A DNA stretch of 42,694 bases from Glaesserella sp041814905 (lineage in GTDB: Bacteria > Pseudomonadota > Gammaproteobacteria > Enterobacterales > Pasteurellaceae): assembly GCF_041814905.1 (NCBI RefSeq), contig NZ_JBGXYA010000035.1:1-42694 (forward strand), given 5' to 3'. The notes under the pieces were generated by a model. The model was not told the origin of the DNA. It saw only the letters and a program-made list of their open reading frames with translations, and did not search any database. Below, one piece after another: positions 8,024-16,372 of the stretch (position 1 is the first letter of the stretch; each line of letters opens with the position of its first letter). Both the position numbers and the translations under genes were made by a program.

Positions 8024-9382
8024 ATGAAACAAAAACATATCCATATTTTAGGTATTTGCGGGACTTTTATGGGCGGAGTGGCGATTATCGCTCGTGAACT
8101 AGGTTATAAAGTCACAGGGTCCGATACCAATGTTTATCCTCCGATGAGTACGTTTTTAGCCGAAAGCGGGATTGAAATTATTCCGAACTACGATGTGTCC
8201 CAACTACAACCGGCACCAGATTTGGTGGTAATCGGTAACGCAATGAGCCGAGGTAATCTTTGTGTCGAATATGTGTTGAACAACCAATTGAATTTCACCT
8301 CCGGCCCGCAATGGCTACACGATCATCTGCTCAAAGATCGCTGGGTATTGGCGGTTTCCGGTACCCACGGCAAAACCACGACAACAGGTATGCTCACTTG
8401 GATTTTGGATAAAAACGGTATCGATACGGGATTTTTAGTCGGCGGAGTGTCCGGTAATTTCGGAATTTCTGCCCGAGCCGGCTCCAGTAAATACTTTGTC
8501 ATCGAGGCTGACGAATATGATTCTGCCTTCTTTGATAAACGCTCTAAATTCGTACATTACAATCCCAAAACCTTAATTATCAATAATATCGATTTTGATC
8601 ACGCAGATATTTTTGATGATTTACGCGCTATTCAACGTCAATTTCACCATCTTGTTCGGGCAATGCCGCAAAATGGGCGAATTCTTTCTGCAAAAGCCGA
8701 TCAAAACGTACAAGACACGTTGGCAATGGGCTGTTATAGCGAACTGCAATTTATCGGTAAAGAAAACGAATGGTATGCCGAACCGATTAGTACCGATTGC
8801 ACTCATTTCAGTGTGTATCATCACGGACAAAAAGCCGGCGAAGTACAGTGGGATATATTAGGTACACATAATATGCATAATGCGTTAATGGCAATTGCCG
8901 CGGCACATCATGCAGGTGTTGCCGTTTCTAACGCTTGTGAAGTACTGGCAGGCTTTATCAATGCCAACCGCCGTTTGGAAATCAAAGGAGAAGTAAAGGG
9001 TATTACCGTGTATGACGATTTCGCCCATCACCCGACAGCCATTTCCGCCACCATCGCCGCACTTCGTGGTAAAGTCGGTAAAAATCAACGCATTTTAGCC
9101 GTATTGGAACCTCGCTCCAATACGATGAAAATGGGCGTTCATAAGGACGAAATCGCACCATCGCTTGCAGATGCCGATGAAGTGTTTGTATTCCAGCCGG
9201 AAACGATTCCGTGGCAGGTCAGCGCCATTACCGAAGCGCTCTCACAGCCGGCTCATTGGTCTGCCGATATGGAACAATTTATTGAAAGTATTGTTCAAGC
9301 GGCAAAGCCTACTGATCATATTCTCGTCATGAGTAACGGTGCTTTTGGCGGAATTCACGGTAAATTATTAGCAAAACTGTAA
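8024..9382 (+). CDS. mpl: UDP-N-acetylmuramate:L-Ala-gamma-D-Glu-meso-DAP ligase (murein peptide ligase)
   Basis: Cytoplasmic enzyme of peptidoglycan recycling; joins recovered tripeptide to UDP-MurNAc. With the start at 8024 the product has 452 residues, normal for Mpl. The N-terminal domain begins HIHILGICGTFMGG, the ATP loop GTHGKTTT is at 113-120, and EADEYDSAFFD follows as in Mur ligases. The ATG at 8024 follows AAGGATTCAA; the earlier in-frame ATG at 7967 would run through the CRP site and add 19 non-homologous residues. Confidence 0.96.
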   Translation: MKQKHIHILGICGTFMGGVAIIARELGYKVTGSDTNVYPPMSTFLAESGIEIIPNYDVSQLQPAPDLVVIGNAMSRGNLCVEYVLNNQLNFTSGPQWLHDHLLKDRWVLAVSGTHGKTTTTGMLTWILDKNGIDTGFLVGGVSGNFGISARAGSSKYFVIEADEYDSAFFDKRSKFVHYNPKTLIINNIDFDHADIFDDLRAIQRQFHHLVRAMPQNGRILSAKADQNVQDTLAMGCYSELQFIGKENEWYAEPISTDCTHFSVYHHGQKAGEVQWDILGTHNMHNALMAIAAAHHAGVAVSNACEVLAGFINANRRLEIKGEVKGITVYDDFAHHPTAISATIAALRGKVGKNQRILAVLEPRSNTMKMGVHKDEIAPSLADADEVFVFQPETIPWQVSAITEALSQPAHWSADMEQFIESIVQAAKPTDHILVMSNGAFGGIHGKLLAKL

Positions 9383-9390
9383 CCAAAACA

Positions 9391-9420
9391 AAGCCCCGAA
9401 GAACAACGTCTACGGGGCTT
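9391..9420. terminator. Bidirectional terminator between mpl and satP
   Basis: Eight-base stem AAGCCCCG (9391-9398) with CGGGGCTT (9413-9420). On the minus strand it continues TTTGTTTTGG, a good T-tract for satP; on the plus strand the tail AATTTGC is weaker. Confidence 0.65.
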
Positions 9421-9454
9421 AATTTGCAAAATAATTACTGAAACAGACCGCTTG

Positions 9455-10024
9455 TTAAGCTTTCGGCGCACCGATTGGCAAAACGGTACGACCGAAACTT
9501 TCGTTAATAATTTCTGCAGCCGCTAAATAAAATGCCAGCAATGCGGTTAATAACCCGAAGTTGCCGCCGATGTGGGTGAACGTGACATTATGGGTGAAAT
9601 CGCCTGTCGCTAATAAGTAGAAAGTGATCGTTAGCGATAAGAAGATTGCCTGTAACGCACGCGGTTTGGTTAAGGTTCCGATAAACATCATGAGTGTGAA
9701 GGTTCCCCACACTACCAAATACCAGCCGATAAACTCAGGTGATACCGTTGCGCCAAAGAAGGTTTTCAATAATGCAAACGACCACCAAAATGCACCGTAA
9801 CTGGTGAATGCCGTAAAACCGAAAGTGTTGCCTTTCGAGTATTCAAACATCCCTGCGATCATTTGTGCGGTTCCGCCAAAAGCGAACCCCATTGCAAGCA
9901 CTAAGCCTACATTATCGCCACTGAATGTGCCGTTATTGATTAAACTGAGTAACCATGTTGTTAATGCAAATCCGCATAAACCTAGCGGACCCGGATTTGC
10001 TGTCGCTGAATTTTGAGATGACAT
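9455..10024 (-). CDS. satP: Acetate/succinate uptake transporter, SatP/YaaH family
   Basis: Six-helix inner-membrane channel-like transporter (GPR1/FUN34/YaaH family). The 189 residues show the family signature NPGPLGL at 10-16 and six hydrophobic segments. The start at 10024 has GAGGTCAAG upstream; a longer in-frame start at 10108 adds 28 residues not seen in the family. The stop codon is fused with a USS: the last bases read TAACAAGCGGT on the coding strand. Confidence 0.9.
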   Translation of the reverse strand: MSSQNSATANPGPLGLCGFALTTWLLSLINNGTFSGDNVGLVLAMGFAFGGTAQMIAGMFEYSKGNTFGFTAFTSYGAFWWSFALLKTFFGATVSPEFIGWYLVVWGTFTLMMFIGTLTKPRALQAIFLSLTITFYLLATGDFTHNVTFTHIGGNFGLLTALLAFYLAAAEIINESFGRTVLPIGAPKA

Positions 10025-10092
10025 CTTGACCTCTATCGTCGAATTTATATGAAGTAAATGAAATAAAAAGTCCTTTGCAAAAAAGGCGTGGC

Positions 10093-10098
10093 AGTATA
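10093..10098 (-). promoter_or_regulatory. Candidate -10 box of satP with flanking direct repeats
   Basis: Minus-strand TATACT lies 69 bases before the satP ATG. Just upstream the sequence ATCGGT occurs twice, 11 bases apart, an arrangement that could be an operator. No clear -35. Confidence 0.35.
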
Positions 10099-10141
10099 CC
10101 GATTTCAAACCGATATTTCCATCGCAATCCGACCCTTCCCG

Positions 10142-11608
10142 TTATTCAATCCCCAAACTAGCCCAAATCTCATCAACACGTTTGACGACATCGGGATTTT
10201 TGGTAATCGGCGTTCCCCATTCTCGTTGGGTTTCGCCTGCCCATTTATTGGTGGCATCAATTCCCATTTTTGAGCCCAATCCTGCGATAGGCGAAGCAAA
10301 ATCAAGATAATCAATCGGTGTATTTTCGATTAATGTTGTATCTCTTGCAGGATCGCAACGGGTGGTAATTGCCCAGATCACATCTTTCCAATCTCTCGCA
10401 TTAACATCATCATCACACACAATCACAAATTTAGTGTACATAAATTGCCGTAAGAACGACCAAACTCCCATCATTACTCGCTTGGCGTGTCCTGCGTATT
10501 GCTTTTTGATCGTGACTATCGCTAGGCGATAAGAACAGCCTTCGGGTGGTAAGTAGAAATCAACGATTTCAGGGAACTGCTTCTGTAAAATCGGGATAAA
10601 CACCTCATTCAAGGCTTCGCCTAAGACCGCTGGTTCATCAGGCGGTCTGCCTGTGTAGGTAGAATGATAGATGGCATCTTTTCGCATGGTGATATGCGTC
10701 ACGGTAAACACGGGGAAATACTCTTGTTCATTGTAATAACCCGTATGATCGCCGTAAGGCCCTTCCAATGCGGTTTCGTTCAGATCGATATAGCCTTCAA
10801 GCACAATCTCCGCACTAGCCGGCACTTCCAAATCATTGCTGATGGACTTCACCACTTCGGTTTTATGTCCACGCAACAATCCTGCAAATGCGTATTCCGA
10901 TAAGGTATCGGGGATCGGCGTGACGGCGGCTAAAATCGTGGCTGGATCTGCCCCTAATGCGACAGAAACAGGAAACGGCTTATCAGGGTTAGCATCTTTC
11001 CACTCTTGGAAATCCAACGCACCGCCACGATGTGACAGCCAACGCATAATCAGTTTATTTTTGCCGATCAACTGCTGGCGATAAATCCCCAAATTTAACC
11101 GCTTTTTATAAGGCCCTTGCGTAATGGTTAAACCCCAAGTGACAAGCGGTGCGACATCACCTTGCCAACAGTGCATAATCGGCAGTTGATACAAATCGAC
11201 ATCATCACCCGAGATCACCACTTGCTGACAATCTGCTTTACTCAATACCTTACTTGGCATATTCAGCACTTGCTTCCATTGTGGCAACTGCCCGATCAGA
11301 TCTTTAAAGCCTTTTGGCGGTTCGGGTTCTTTTAAGAACGCCAACAACCTGCCGAGCTCTCGTAAGGCTTTGGTATCTTCTTGCCCCATCCCCATTGCCA
11401 CACGTTCCGGCGTACCGAATAGGTTGCACAGTACAGGCATTTTGTAGCCTTTCGGGTTTTCAAATAAGAGAGCCGGACCGCCTTTACGCAAAGTACGATC
11501 CGCAATCTCGGTCATTTCTAAATAAGGATCGATCTCTTGAGTAATACGCTTCAGTTCGCCTTTTTGCTCAAGCAGATCGAGAAATTCTCGCAGGTTTTTG
11601 TATTTCAT
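10142..11608 (-). CDS. ubiD: 4-hydroxy-3-polyprenylbenzoate decarboxylase UbiD
   Basis: Prenylated-FMN-dependent decarboxylase of ubiquinone synthesis. The 488 residues match UbiD over the whole length: MKYKNLREFLDLLEQ at the start, LGIYRQQ, LGADPATILAA, EGPYGDHTGYYN and GRPPDEPAVLGEALNEV in order. The ATG at 11608 follows GTGGAG at proper distance; an in-frame GTG four codons earlier is this ribosome binding site itself, so I rejected it. ubiX, which makes the cofactor, is not in the window. Confidence 0.97.
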   Translation of the reverse strand: MKYKNLREFLDLLEQKGELKRITQEIDPYLEMTEIADRTLRKGGPALLFENPKGYKMPVLCNLFGTPERVAMGMGQEDTKALRELGRLLAFLKEPEPPKGFKDLIGQLPQWKQVLNMPSKVLSKADCQQVVISGDDVDLYQLPIMHCWQGDVAPLVTWGLTITQGPYKKRLNLGIYRQQLIGKNKLIMRWLSHRGGALDFQEWKDANPDKPFPVSVALGADPATILAAVTPIPDTLSEYAFAGLLRGHKTEVVKSISNDLEVPASAEIVLEGYIDLNETALEGPYGDHTGYYNEQEYFPVFTVTHITMRKDAIYHSTYTGRPPDEPAVLGEALNEVFIPILQKQFPEIVDFYLPPEGCSYRLAIVTIKKQYAGHAKRVMMGVWSFLRQFMYTKFVIVCDDDVNARDWKDVIWAITTRCDPARDTTLIENTPIDYLDFASPIAGLGSKMGIDATNKWAGETQREWGTPITKNPDVVKRVDEIWASLGIE

Positions 11609-11632
11609 TGGATTCTCCACATCATTGGCGGA

Positions 11633-11638
11633 AGTATA
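11633..11638 (-). promoter_or_regulatory. Extended -10 promoter of ubiD
   Basis: Minus-strand TTGCTATACT: TGn followed by TATACT (five of six). It gives a short leader of about 18 bases before the ATG at 11608. Confidence 0.45.
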
Positions 11639-11659
11639 GCAAAATTTTAACGAAATCTA

Positions 11660-11675
11660 ACCGCTTGCAAGCGGT
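11660..11675. repeat. Head-to-head uptake signal pair (perfect palindrome)
   Basis: ACCGCTTGCAAGCGGT is a perfect 16-base palindrome made of two overlapping USS cores of opposite direction, followed by AAAATTTTGCAAA at about 11687. It lies between the divergent promoters of ubiD and znuA. Confidence 0.85.
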
Positions 11676-11723
11676 CGGTTTCAGCCAAAATTTTGCAAAT
11701 ATAATACCCATAAAAAAATTATA

Positions 11724-11747
11724 GAAATTTAATAAAATTCTGATAAT
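11724..11747 (+). promoter_or_regulatory. Candidate Zur operator and -10 box of znuA
   Basis: GAAATTTAATAAAATTC (11724-11740) is a 17-base palindrome with one mismatched pair, directly before GATAAT (11742-11747, five of six to -10). A zinc-uptake repressor operator is expected here; Zur sites are AT-rich palindromes with GAAAT/ATTTC ends. The AT-rich composition makes chance symmetry possible. Confidence 0.38.
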
Positions 11748-11778
11748 ATCTCGCCACTTAATTTGAAAGGAGATTGTT

Positions 11779-12720
11779 ATGTTGAGAAAAAGCTTATTAA
11801 CCTTTGCTCTGTTCGGTGCTGCCACCGTAGCAAACGCCGATGTGTTAACAACGGTAAAACCGCTCGGTTTTATTGCCGATGCAATTACCGACGGTGTGAC
11901 AGAAACCAAAGTATTATTGCCAGTCAGTGCGTCGCCGCACGATTACAGCTTAAAACCGTCCGATGTTGAACAACTTCAATCGGCACAGCTCGTGGTATGG
12001 ATTGGCGAAGAGATGGAATCTTTTTTAGAGAAAAGTATTGAGAAACTACCGAAAGAGAAAGTGCTGACACTTGAGAGTGTTGAAGCGATTAAGGAAATTG
12101 TCGAACATTCAGGCGAAGAAAAAGAAGAACATCACGATCATAAAGATGATCATAAACACGAACATAAACATTCCCATAACCACGCTCACGATGGGCATAG
12201 CCACGACGAAGATTGGCATATTTGGTTATCACCTAAAGCGAGTGAACATATCGCCGAGCAAATTGCCGAGCGTTTAAGTCAACAGTTACCTGAACAAAAA
12301 GCAAAAATTGCAGAGAATTTGGCGAATTTTAAAGCGATATTGGCAACAAAAAATAGCGAAATTGTAAAACAGTTAGAGCCTGTAAAATCAAAAGGTTACT
12401 ACACTTTCCACGATGCTTATGGTTATTTTGAAGATGCTTATGGATTGAAATCATTAGGTTCATTCACGATCAATCCAACCGTTGCGCCAGGGGCGAAAAC
12501 CTTAAATGCGATTAAGAAAAATATTGCTCAGAATAAAGCACAATGTTTATTTGCAGAGCCACAATTTACCCCGAAAGTGATTGAAAGCTTAAGCAAAGGC
12601 ACATCAGCAGAAGTAGGTCAATTAGATCCATTAGGGGCGAAAATTGAATTAAGTAAAAATGCTTACCCTGAATTTTTGCAATCGTTGGCGGATCAATTTA
12701 GTGAATGTTTAAATAAATAG
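11779..12720 (+). CDS. znuA: Zinc ABC transporter, periplasmic binding protein ZnuA
   Basis: High-affinity zinc receptor. The 313 residues start with a signal peptide cleaved near ANA (residue 20). A strongly charged loop with more than a dozen histidines (about residues 113-149) is typical of ZnuA. Metal-ligand histidines are expected in SPHDYS (near 53), in WHIWLS after the loop, and in TFHDAYGYF. RBS AAAGGAGATTGTT. znuB and znuC are not adjacent, as also known in Haemophilus, where znuA stands alone. Confidence 0.96.
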   Translation: MLRKSLLTFALFGAATVANADVLTTVKPLGFIADAITDGVTETKVLLPVSASPHDYSLKPSDVEQLQSAQLVVWIGEEMESFLEKSIEKLPKEKVLTLESVEAIKEIVEHSGEEKEEHHDHKDDHKHEHKHSHNHAHDGHSHDEDWHIWLSPKASEHIAEQIAERLSQQLPEQKAKIAENLANFKAILATKNSEIVKQLEPVKSKGYYTFHDAYGYFEDAYGLKSLGSFTINPTVAPGAKTLNAIKKNIAQNKAQCLFAEPQFTPKVIESLSKGTSAEVGQLDPLGAKIELSKNAYPEFLQSLADQFSECLNK

Positions 12721-12728
12721 AGGAAAAT

Positions 12729-12757
12729 AGCCCCGTCGTTTACGGGGCTGTTTTTTT
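12729..12757. terminator. Terminator between znuA and cls
   Basis: Stem AGCCCCGT (12729-12736) with ACGGGGCT (12742-12749), then seven T after one G. The T-run overlaps the cls stop codon, so the convergent genes share it. Confidence 0.85.
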
Positions 12758-14219
12758 ATAATAAAGGGCTAGAGAGGTAAAATAATTTTTCCACAATCCG
12801 TTTATATACCGGACGTTTCGCCCAACGCTCAACATCCACCATAGTTGAGGCATCAATGTAGTCGCGCTGTAAAGTGTTAACCTCTCTTGCAAAATCCGCA
12901 TCATCGACAATCATTGTGACTTCAAAGTTAAGCAAGAAACTACGAATATCCATATTAACCGAACCAATCATCACCAAACGTTCGTCGATCAGAATACTTT
13001 TAGTATGTAGTAACCCATCTTCAAAACGGTAAATTTCCACACCCGCTTCCAGTAATTCATCAAAGAAATAGCGACTTGCCCATTCCACCATAACCGAATC
13101 ATTCCGTTTCGGCACAATAATTTTTACCGAAACACCACGTAAGGCAGCACTTTCTAATGCATTCGCAATCTCAAGACTCGGAACAAAATACGGAGTAGTA
13201 ATTACAATACTGCTACGCGCAGAGTAAATTGCAGTAGCTAAAGCGCGTGGCATAAGCTCCTTATTTTCATTTGGACCTGAAGGTAAAATTTGTACTGCAT
13301 GTTGGTTATCCAAATCAACCGGCACATGTTTTTCATCAGGCAGTGGAGGAAGCGCCTCTACTTCGTTTTCAATCTGCCAATCCCACGAATGCAACGCAGC
13401 AAGTACCGTTGAAACTGGTCCGTTAATTCGCACCATCACATCAATCCATTGCCCTACATTTTCATCTTGTTTAAAAAAGGCCGGGTCCACCATATTCATA
13501 CTGCCGGTATAGCCAATATGGTTATCGATGACAATAATTTTTCTATGCTGACGTAAATCAATTCGGCTTAAAAATACTCGCCACAGTTTTACTTTAAAAG
13601 ATTCTCCAATCTCAATTCCTTCTGCACGCATAGCATGATACTGAGGGCTTCTTAGAAATTCTGAACTCCCGACGGCATCTAATAATACCTGTACATTCAC
13701 CCCACGCCGTCTAGCATTTTTCAATTCTTCGGCAATATCATCAACCATTCCGCCATTATGCCAAATATAAAATACCATACGAATTTCCGTCTCTGCATTA
13801 CGAATATCCCGGATAATCTGACGCATAATGGTTTGCGGAGAAGATAAGAGTTTTAACTCGTTACCTGCCACACAAGGAATTTGCAGCTGTTTTTGGCAAA
13901 GCTCAAACAAAGCCAAATAACGCCCTGATATGTTTTGACGCAATAAATGCGGATGTTTTTGTAACTGTTTAAACCATTCTTGATAAATCGGTGCCAAGGC
14001 TTTTGCCTTTTCCGCATGTTTACGCCCCAAAGTAATTTCACCGAACATTAAATAGAGAATTAATCCAATAATCGGCACTAAGTAGATCAGCATAATCCAA
14101 GAAAGTGTTGCCGAATTGGATTGCTTTTTAATCAACAAACGCACGGTAGCCGATGCGATTGCAAACCAGAAAAACAGCGGTGAAATAATCGAAATCACTT
14201 GTGCGAAAGTTGTTGTCAT
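12756..14219 (-). CDS. cls: Cardiolipin synthase (ClsA-type, phospholipase D family)
   Basis: Condenses two phosphatidylglycerols to cardiolipin at the inner membrane. The 487 residues include two N-terminal membrane helices (about 8-28 and 40-60) and two HKD catalytic motifs: H225-K227-D232 followed by GS, and H405-K407-D412 followed by GS. This is the full-length ClsA layout. The start codon overlaps the stop of the preceding EEP-family gene by four bases (ATGA), so the two are translationally coupled. Confidence 0.94.
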   Translation of the reverse strand: MTTTFAQVISIISPLFFWFAIASATVRLLIKKQSNSATLSWIMLIYLVPIIGLILYLMFGEITLGRKHAEKAKALAPIYQEWFKQLQKHPHLLRQNISGRYLALFELCQKQLQIPCVAGNELKLLSSPQTIMRQIIRDIRNAETEIRMVFYIWHNGGMVDDIAEELKNARRRGVNVQVLLDAVGSSEFLRSPQYHAMRAEGIEIGESFKVKLWRVFLSRIDLRQHRKIIVIDNHIGYTGSMNMVDPAFFKQDENVGQWIDVMVRINGPVSTVLAALHSWDWQIENEVEALPPLPDEKHVPVDLDNQHAVQILPSGPNENKELMPRALATAIYSARSSIVITTPYFVPSLEIANALESAALRGVSVKIIVPKRNDSVMVEWASRYFFDELLEAGVEIYRFEDGLLHTKSILIDERLVMIGSVNMDIRSFLLNFEVTMIVDDADFAREVNTLQRDYIDASTMVDVERWAKRPVYKRIVEKLFYLSSPLL

Positions 14220-15088
14220 GGCTGTTCCAATTTTAGTTTAACAAATAAGGGATTATGGTCTGAACTTGAGGTTGCTTGAGTAGTTGCAGAAACGATAGAA
14301 AGCCCTTTCACGAAAATATGATCTAACGGATTATTAAAGAAATGAAGTCGGACATCCGGTTGAAAAACGACTTGCTTAAAACCTTGTGTATCAGCAAGTT
14401 CTCTCACCAACGTTAATCGCTCACTATTCCATGTATTAAAATCGCCCGCCAAAATAATCGGACCTTGATGTGCCGCGATTAATTCAAAAGCTTGCGAAAG
14501 TTGTTGCCGATAATTTGTCGGATTCCATTCAAAGTTCACCAAATGCAGATTCACCACTAATAATGATTGTCCGTTTGCGAGTGAGTAAGTCGTTGCCGAA
14601 CCCGTTTTAGGAATCTGAATCCACGGTTCTTTAGTCGTACTACCGCAATAAGTTTGTGGAGCAAAATGCGACAAAGTTCCAATACCGGAAAAAGCATTAT
14701 GATAGGAAAAACTGGCAGTATAAAGAAAATAAGGGAATGATTGCACCATGAGGGTATTGAGTGCCTGATGACTACTCACTTCCTGTAACAATAGTATATC
14801 CGCTTGTTGAGAGAATTGTTCGAGCTGAGCCTGCCAACCAGAATCCATTCCTTTATGGATATTCCAAACTAATAACTGAAGTTCGGACTGTATTATCGGT
14901 TGTGTCGGTGTATCAGCATGATAGCACAAGGTGGTTTCATTCTGTTTTAAACGTTGATAATGAATACTTTTTGGGGAAAATAAGGTTATTTTAGGCGGTG
15001 TAAAAAAGGTGAAAGAATAATAAAGATAAACACCTGTAGCCATGAGTATAATAAATAAAATAGTGGTAGCTTTTTTCCACATCGACAT
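14216..15088 (-). CDS. Membrane-anchored endonuclease/exonuclease/phosphatase (EEP) family protein
   Basis: Two hundred and ninety residues with one N-terminal membrane helix (about 8-27). The EEP catalytic set is complete: N76 in VWNIHKG, E103 in LLQEVS, LHLVN near 181, D216 and N218 in AGDFNTWN, LDHIFV near 255, D277-H278 in SSDHNP. Such enzymes cut phosphodiesters or phosphomonoesters; the substrate is unknown. It resembles the YafD type with an anchor. The overlap with cls recalls E. coli ybhP-clsB, where an EEP protein also precedes a cardiolipin synthase. Start at 15088 follows AGAGGCAGG; ATG at 15082 is the alternative. Confidence 0.85.
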   Translation of the reverse strand: MSMWKKATTILFIILMATGVYLYYSFTFFTPPKITLFSPKSIHYQRLKQNETTLCYHADTPTQPIIQSELQLLVWNIHKGMDSGWQAQLEQFSQQADILLLQEVSSHQALNTLMVQSFPYFLYTASFSYHNAFSGIGTLSHFAPQTYCGSTTKEPWIQIPKTGSATTYSLANGQSLLVVNLHLVNFEWNPTNYRQQLSQAFELIAAHQGPIILAGDFNTWNSERLTLVRELADTQGFKQVVFQPDVRLHFFNNPLDHIFVKGLSIVSATTQATSSSDHNPLFVKLKLEQP

Positions 15089-15108
15089 CAAAACCTGCCT
15101 CTTTAAAT

Positions 15109-15133
15109 CGCTTAGCCCCAATACGGCTAAGCG
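15109..15133 (-). terminator. Intercistronic hairpin between lpxB and the EEP gene
   Basis: Perfect nine-base stem CGCTTAGCC (15109-15117) and GGCTAAGCG (15125-15133). No T-run follows on the minus strand, so it is more likely an mRNA-stability or processing hairpin than a full terminator. Confidence 0.45.
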
Positions 15134-15139
15134 AGAGTG

Positions 15140-16297
15140 TTAACTATTTAATACATCGACAACAGCTTGAGCCGCCTGCATATCCGCGTTACATTGAATT
15201 TGCTGATGCAATAGCATAAAAGACTGCTTTAAATCTTCTTTATTTTGAATATCTTCAGCAGCATCAGAAAAATAGCAACTGAGATAGGCCGACAAATTCT
15301 CCGGGTTACATTCTTCTTGAATTAGTTCCGGTACAAGCGGTGCTTTTGCCAACAAATTTGGCAAAGAAATATAGTCGGTTTTTACCAACTTTTTAGCTAA
15401 CCAATAGGTCATTGGTTTCATTTTGTAACCGACGACCATCGGTGATTTACATAACATCGCTTCTAAAGCAGCGGTACCTGAAGCGAGTAATGTTGCTTCC
15501 GCGGCAATCATCGCCTGTCTCGCTTTACCTTTTAGAATAATAACGTCTAATTCCGGTGCAATTTGCGCTTTCAACGTGTCAAATTGAGCAATGCGTTTGT
15601 CATTGACTAAAGGCACTAAAAATCGAATATCGGGATATTGTTGCTTTAAAATTTGTGCCGTTTTTAAGAAAGGTTCTGTTAAGAAATTAACTTCACTGGC
15701 CCGACTGCCGACCAAAATTGCCAAATAACGTTGTTCTGTCGGGATATTCAATATTTGGCACGCTTCTTCACGATTCGGTTTAAGTGCTATCGCATCTGCC
15801 ATAGTATGTCCGATAAAACGACACGGCACATTGAATTTATCATAAAACGCTTTTTCAAACGGCAAAAAAGCCAATACTAAATGAGTTGCCCGTGCAATTT
15901 TATGAATACGGTTTTGCCGCCACGCCCATACGGAAGGACTAACATAATGAATAGTTTTAATGCCGCTAGCTTTTAATTTTTCCTCTACACCAAGATTAAA
16001 GTCCGGAGCATCAATACCGATAAAAATATCCGGTTTTAATTCCAACATCGTTTCAATGACTTGTTTTCGGCGTTTCAATAAACGCGGTAAATGTTTAACG
16101 ACTTCGGCAATGCCCATCACCGCAAGTTCATCCATATCAAATAAGGTTTCGCATCCTGCCGCTAACATTTGTGATCCGGCAACACCGATAAAACGGGAGT
16201 TCGGATAATGTTGTTTTAAGGCTTTGATTAGCCCGGCACCTAAAATATCACCGGAAATTTCACCGGCTACAATCGCAATAGTTGGAGATTGATTCAT
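15140..16297 (-). CDS. lpxB: Lipid-A-disaccharide synthase
   Basis: Glycosyltransferase (GT19) that joins lipid X and UDP-diacylglucosamine at the inner-membrane face. With the ATG at 16297 it has 385 residues, the family norm. Motifs: AGEISGDILGA at 11-21, YVSPSVWAW near 125, LVGSRASEV and LLASGTAALEAML toward the C-terminal half. The upstream in-frame ATG (16351) adds 18 residues without homology. It is not beside lpxD-fabZ-lpxA, the usual place, but follows ppnN by 75 bases. Confidence 0.96.
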   Translation of the reverse strand: MNQSPTIAIVAGEISGDILGAGLIKALKQHYPNSRFIGVAGSQMLAAGCETLFDMDELAVMGIAEVVKHLPRLLKRRKQVIETMLELKPDIFIGIDAPDFNLGVEEKLKASGIKTIHYVSPSVWAWRQNRIHKIARATHLVLAFLPFEKAFYDKFNVPCRFIGHTMADAIALKPNREEACQILNIPTEQRYLAILVGSRASEVNFLTEPFLKTAQILKQQYPDIRFLVPLVNDKRIAQFDTLKAQIAPELDVIILKGKARQAMIAAEATLLASGTAALEAMLCKSPMVVGYKMKPMTYWLAKKLVKTDYISLPNLLAKAPLVPELIQEECNPENLSAYLSCYFSDAAEDIQNKEDLKQSFMLLHQQIQCNADMQAAQAVVDVLNS

Positions 16298-16372
16298 TTT
16301 TATCACGTCCAAAATAGAAAAACGAATTAACGAAAAAAGTTTCCCATACAATTAGCTGCTTTTTCAACGAAA

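Noticed and set aside
12071..12277. Lysine/isoleucine/asparagine-rich frame inside znuA
   Set aside because: It is the frame-shifted reading of the histidine-rich loop of ZnuA; the ZnuA frame is intact on both sides.
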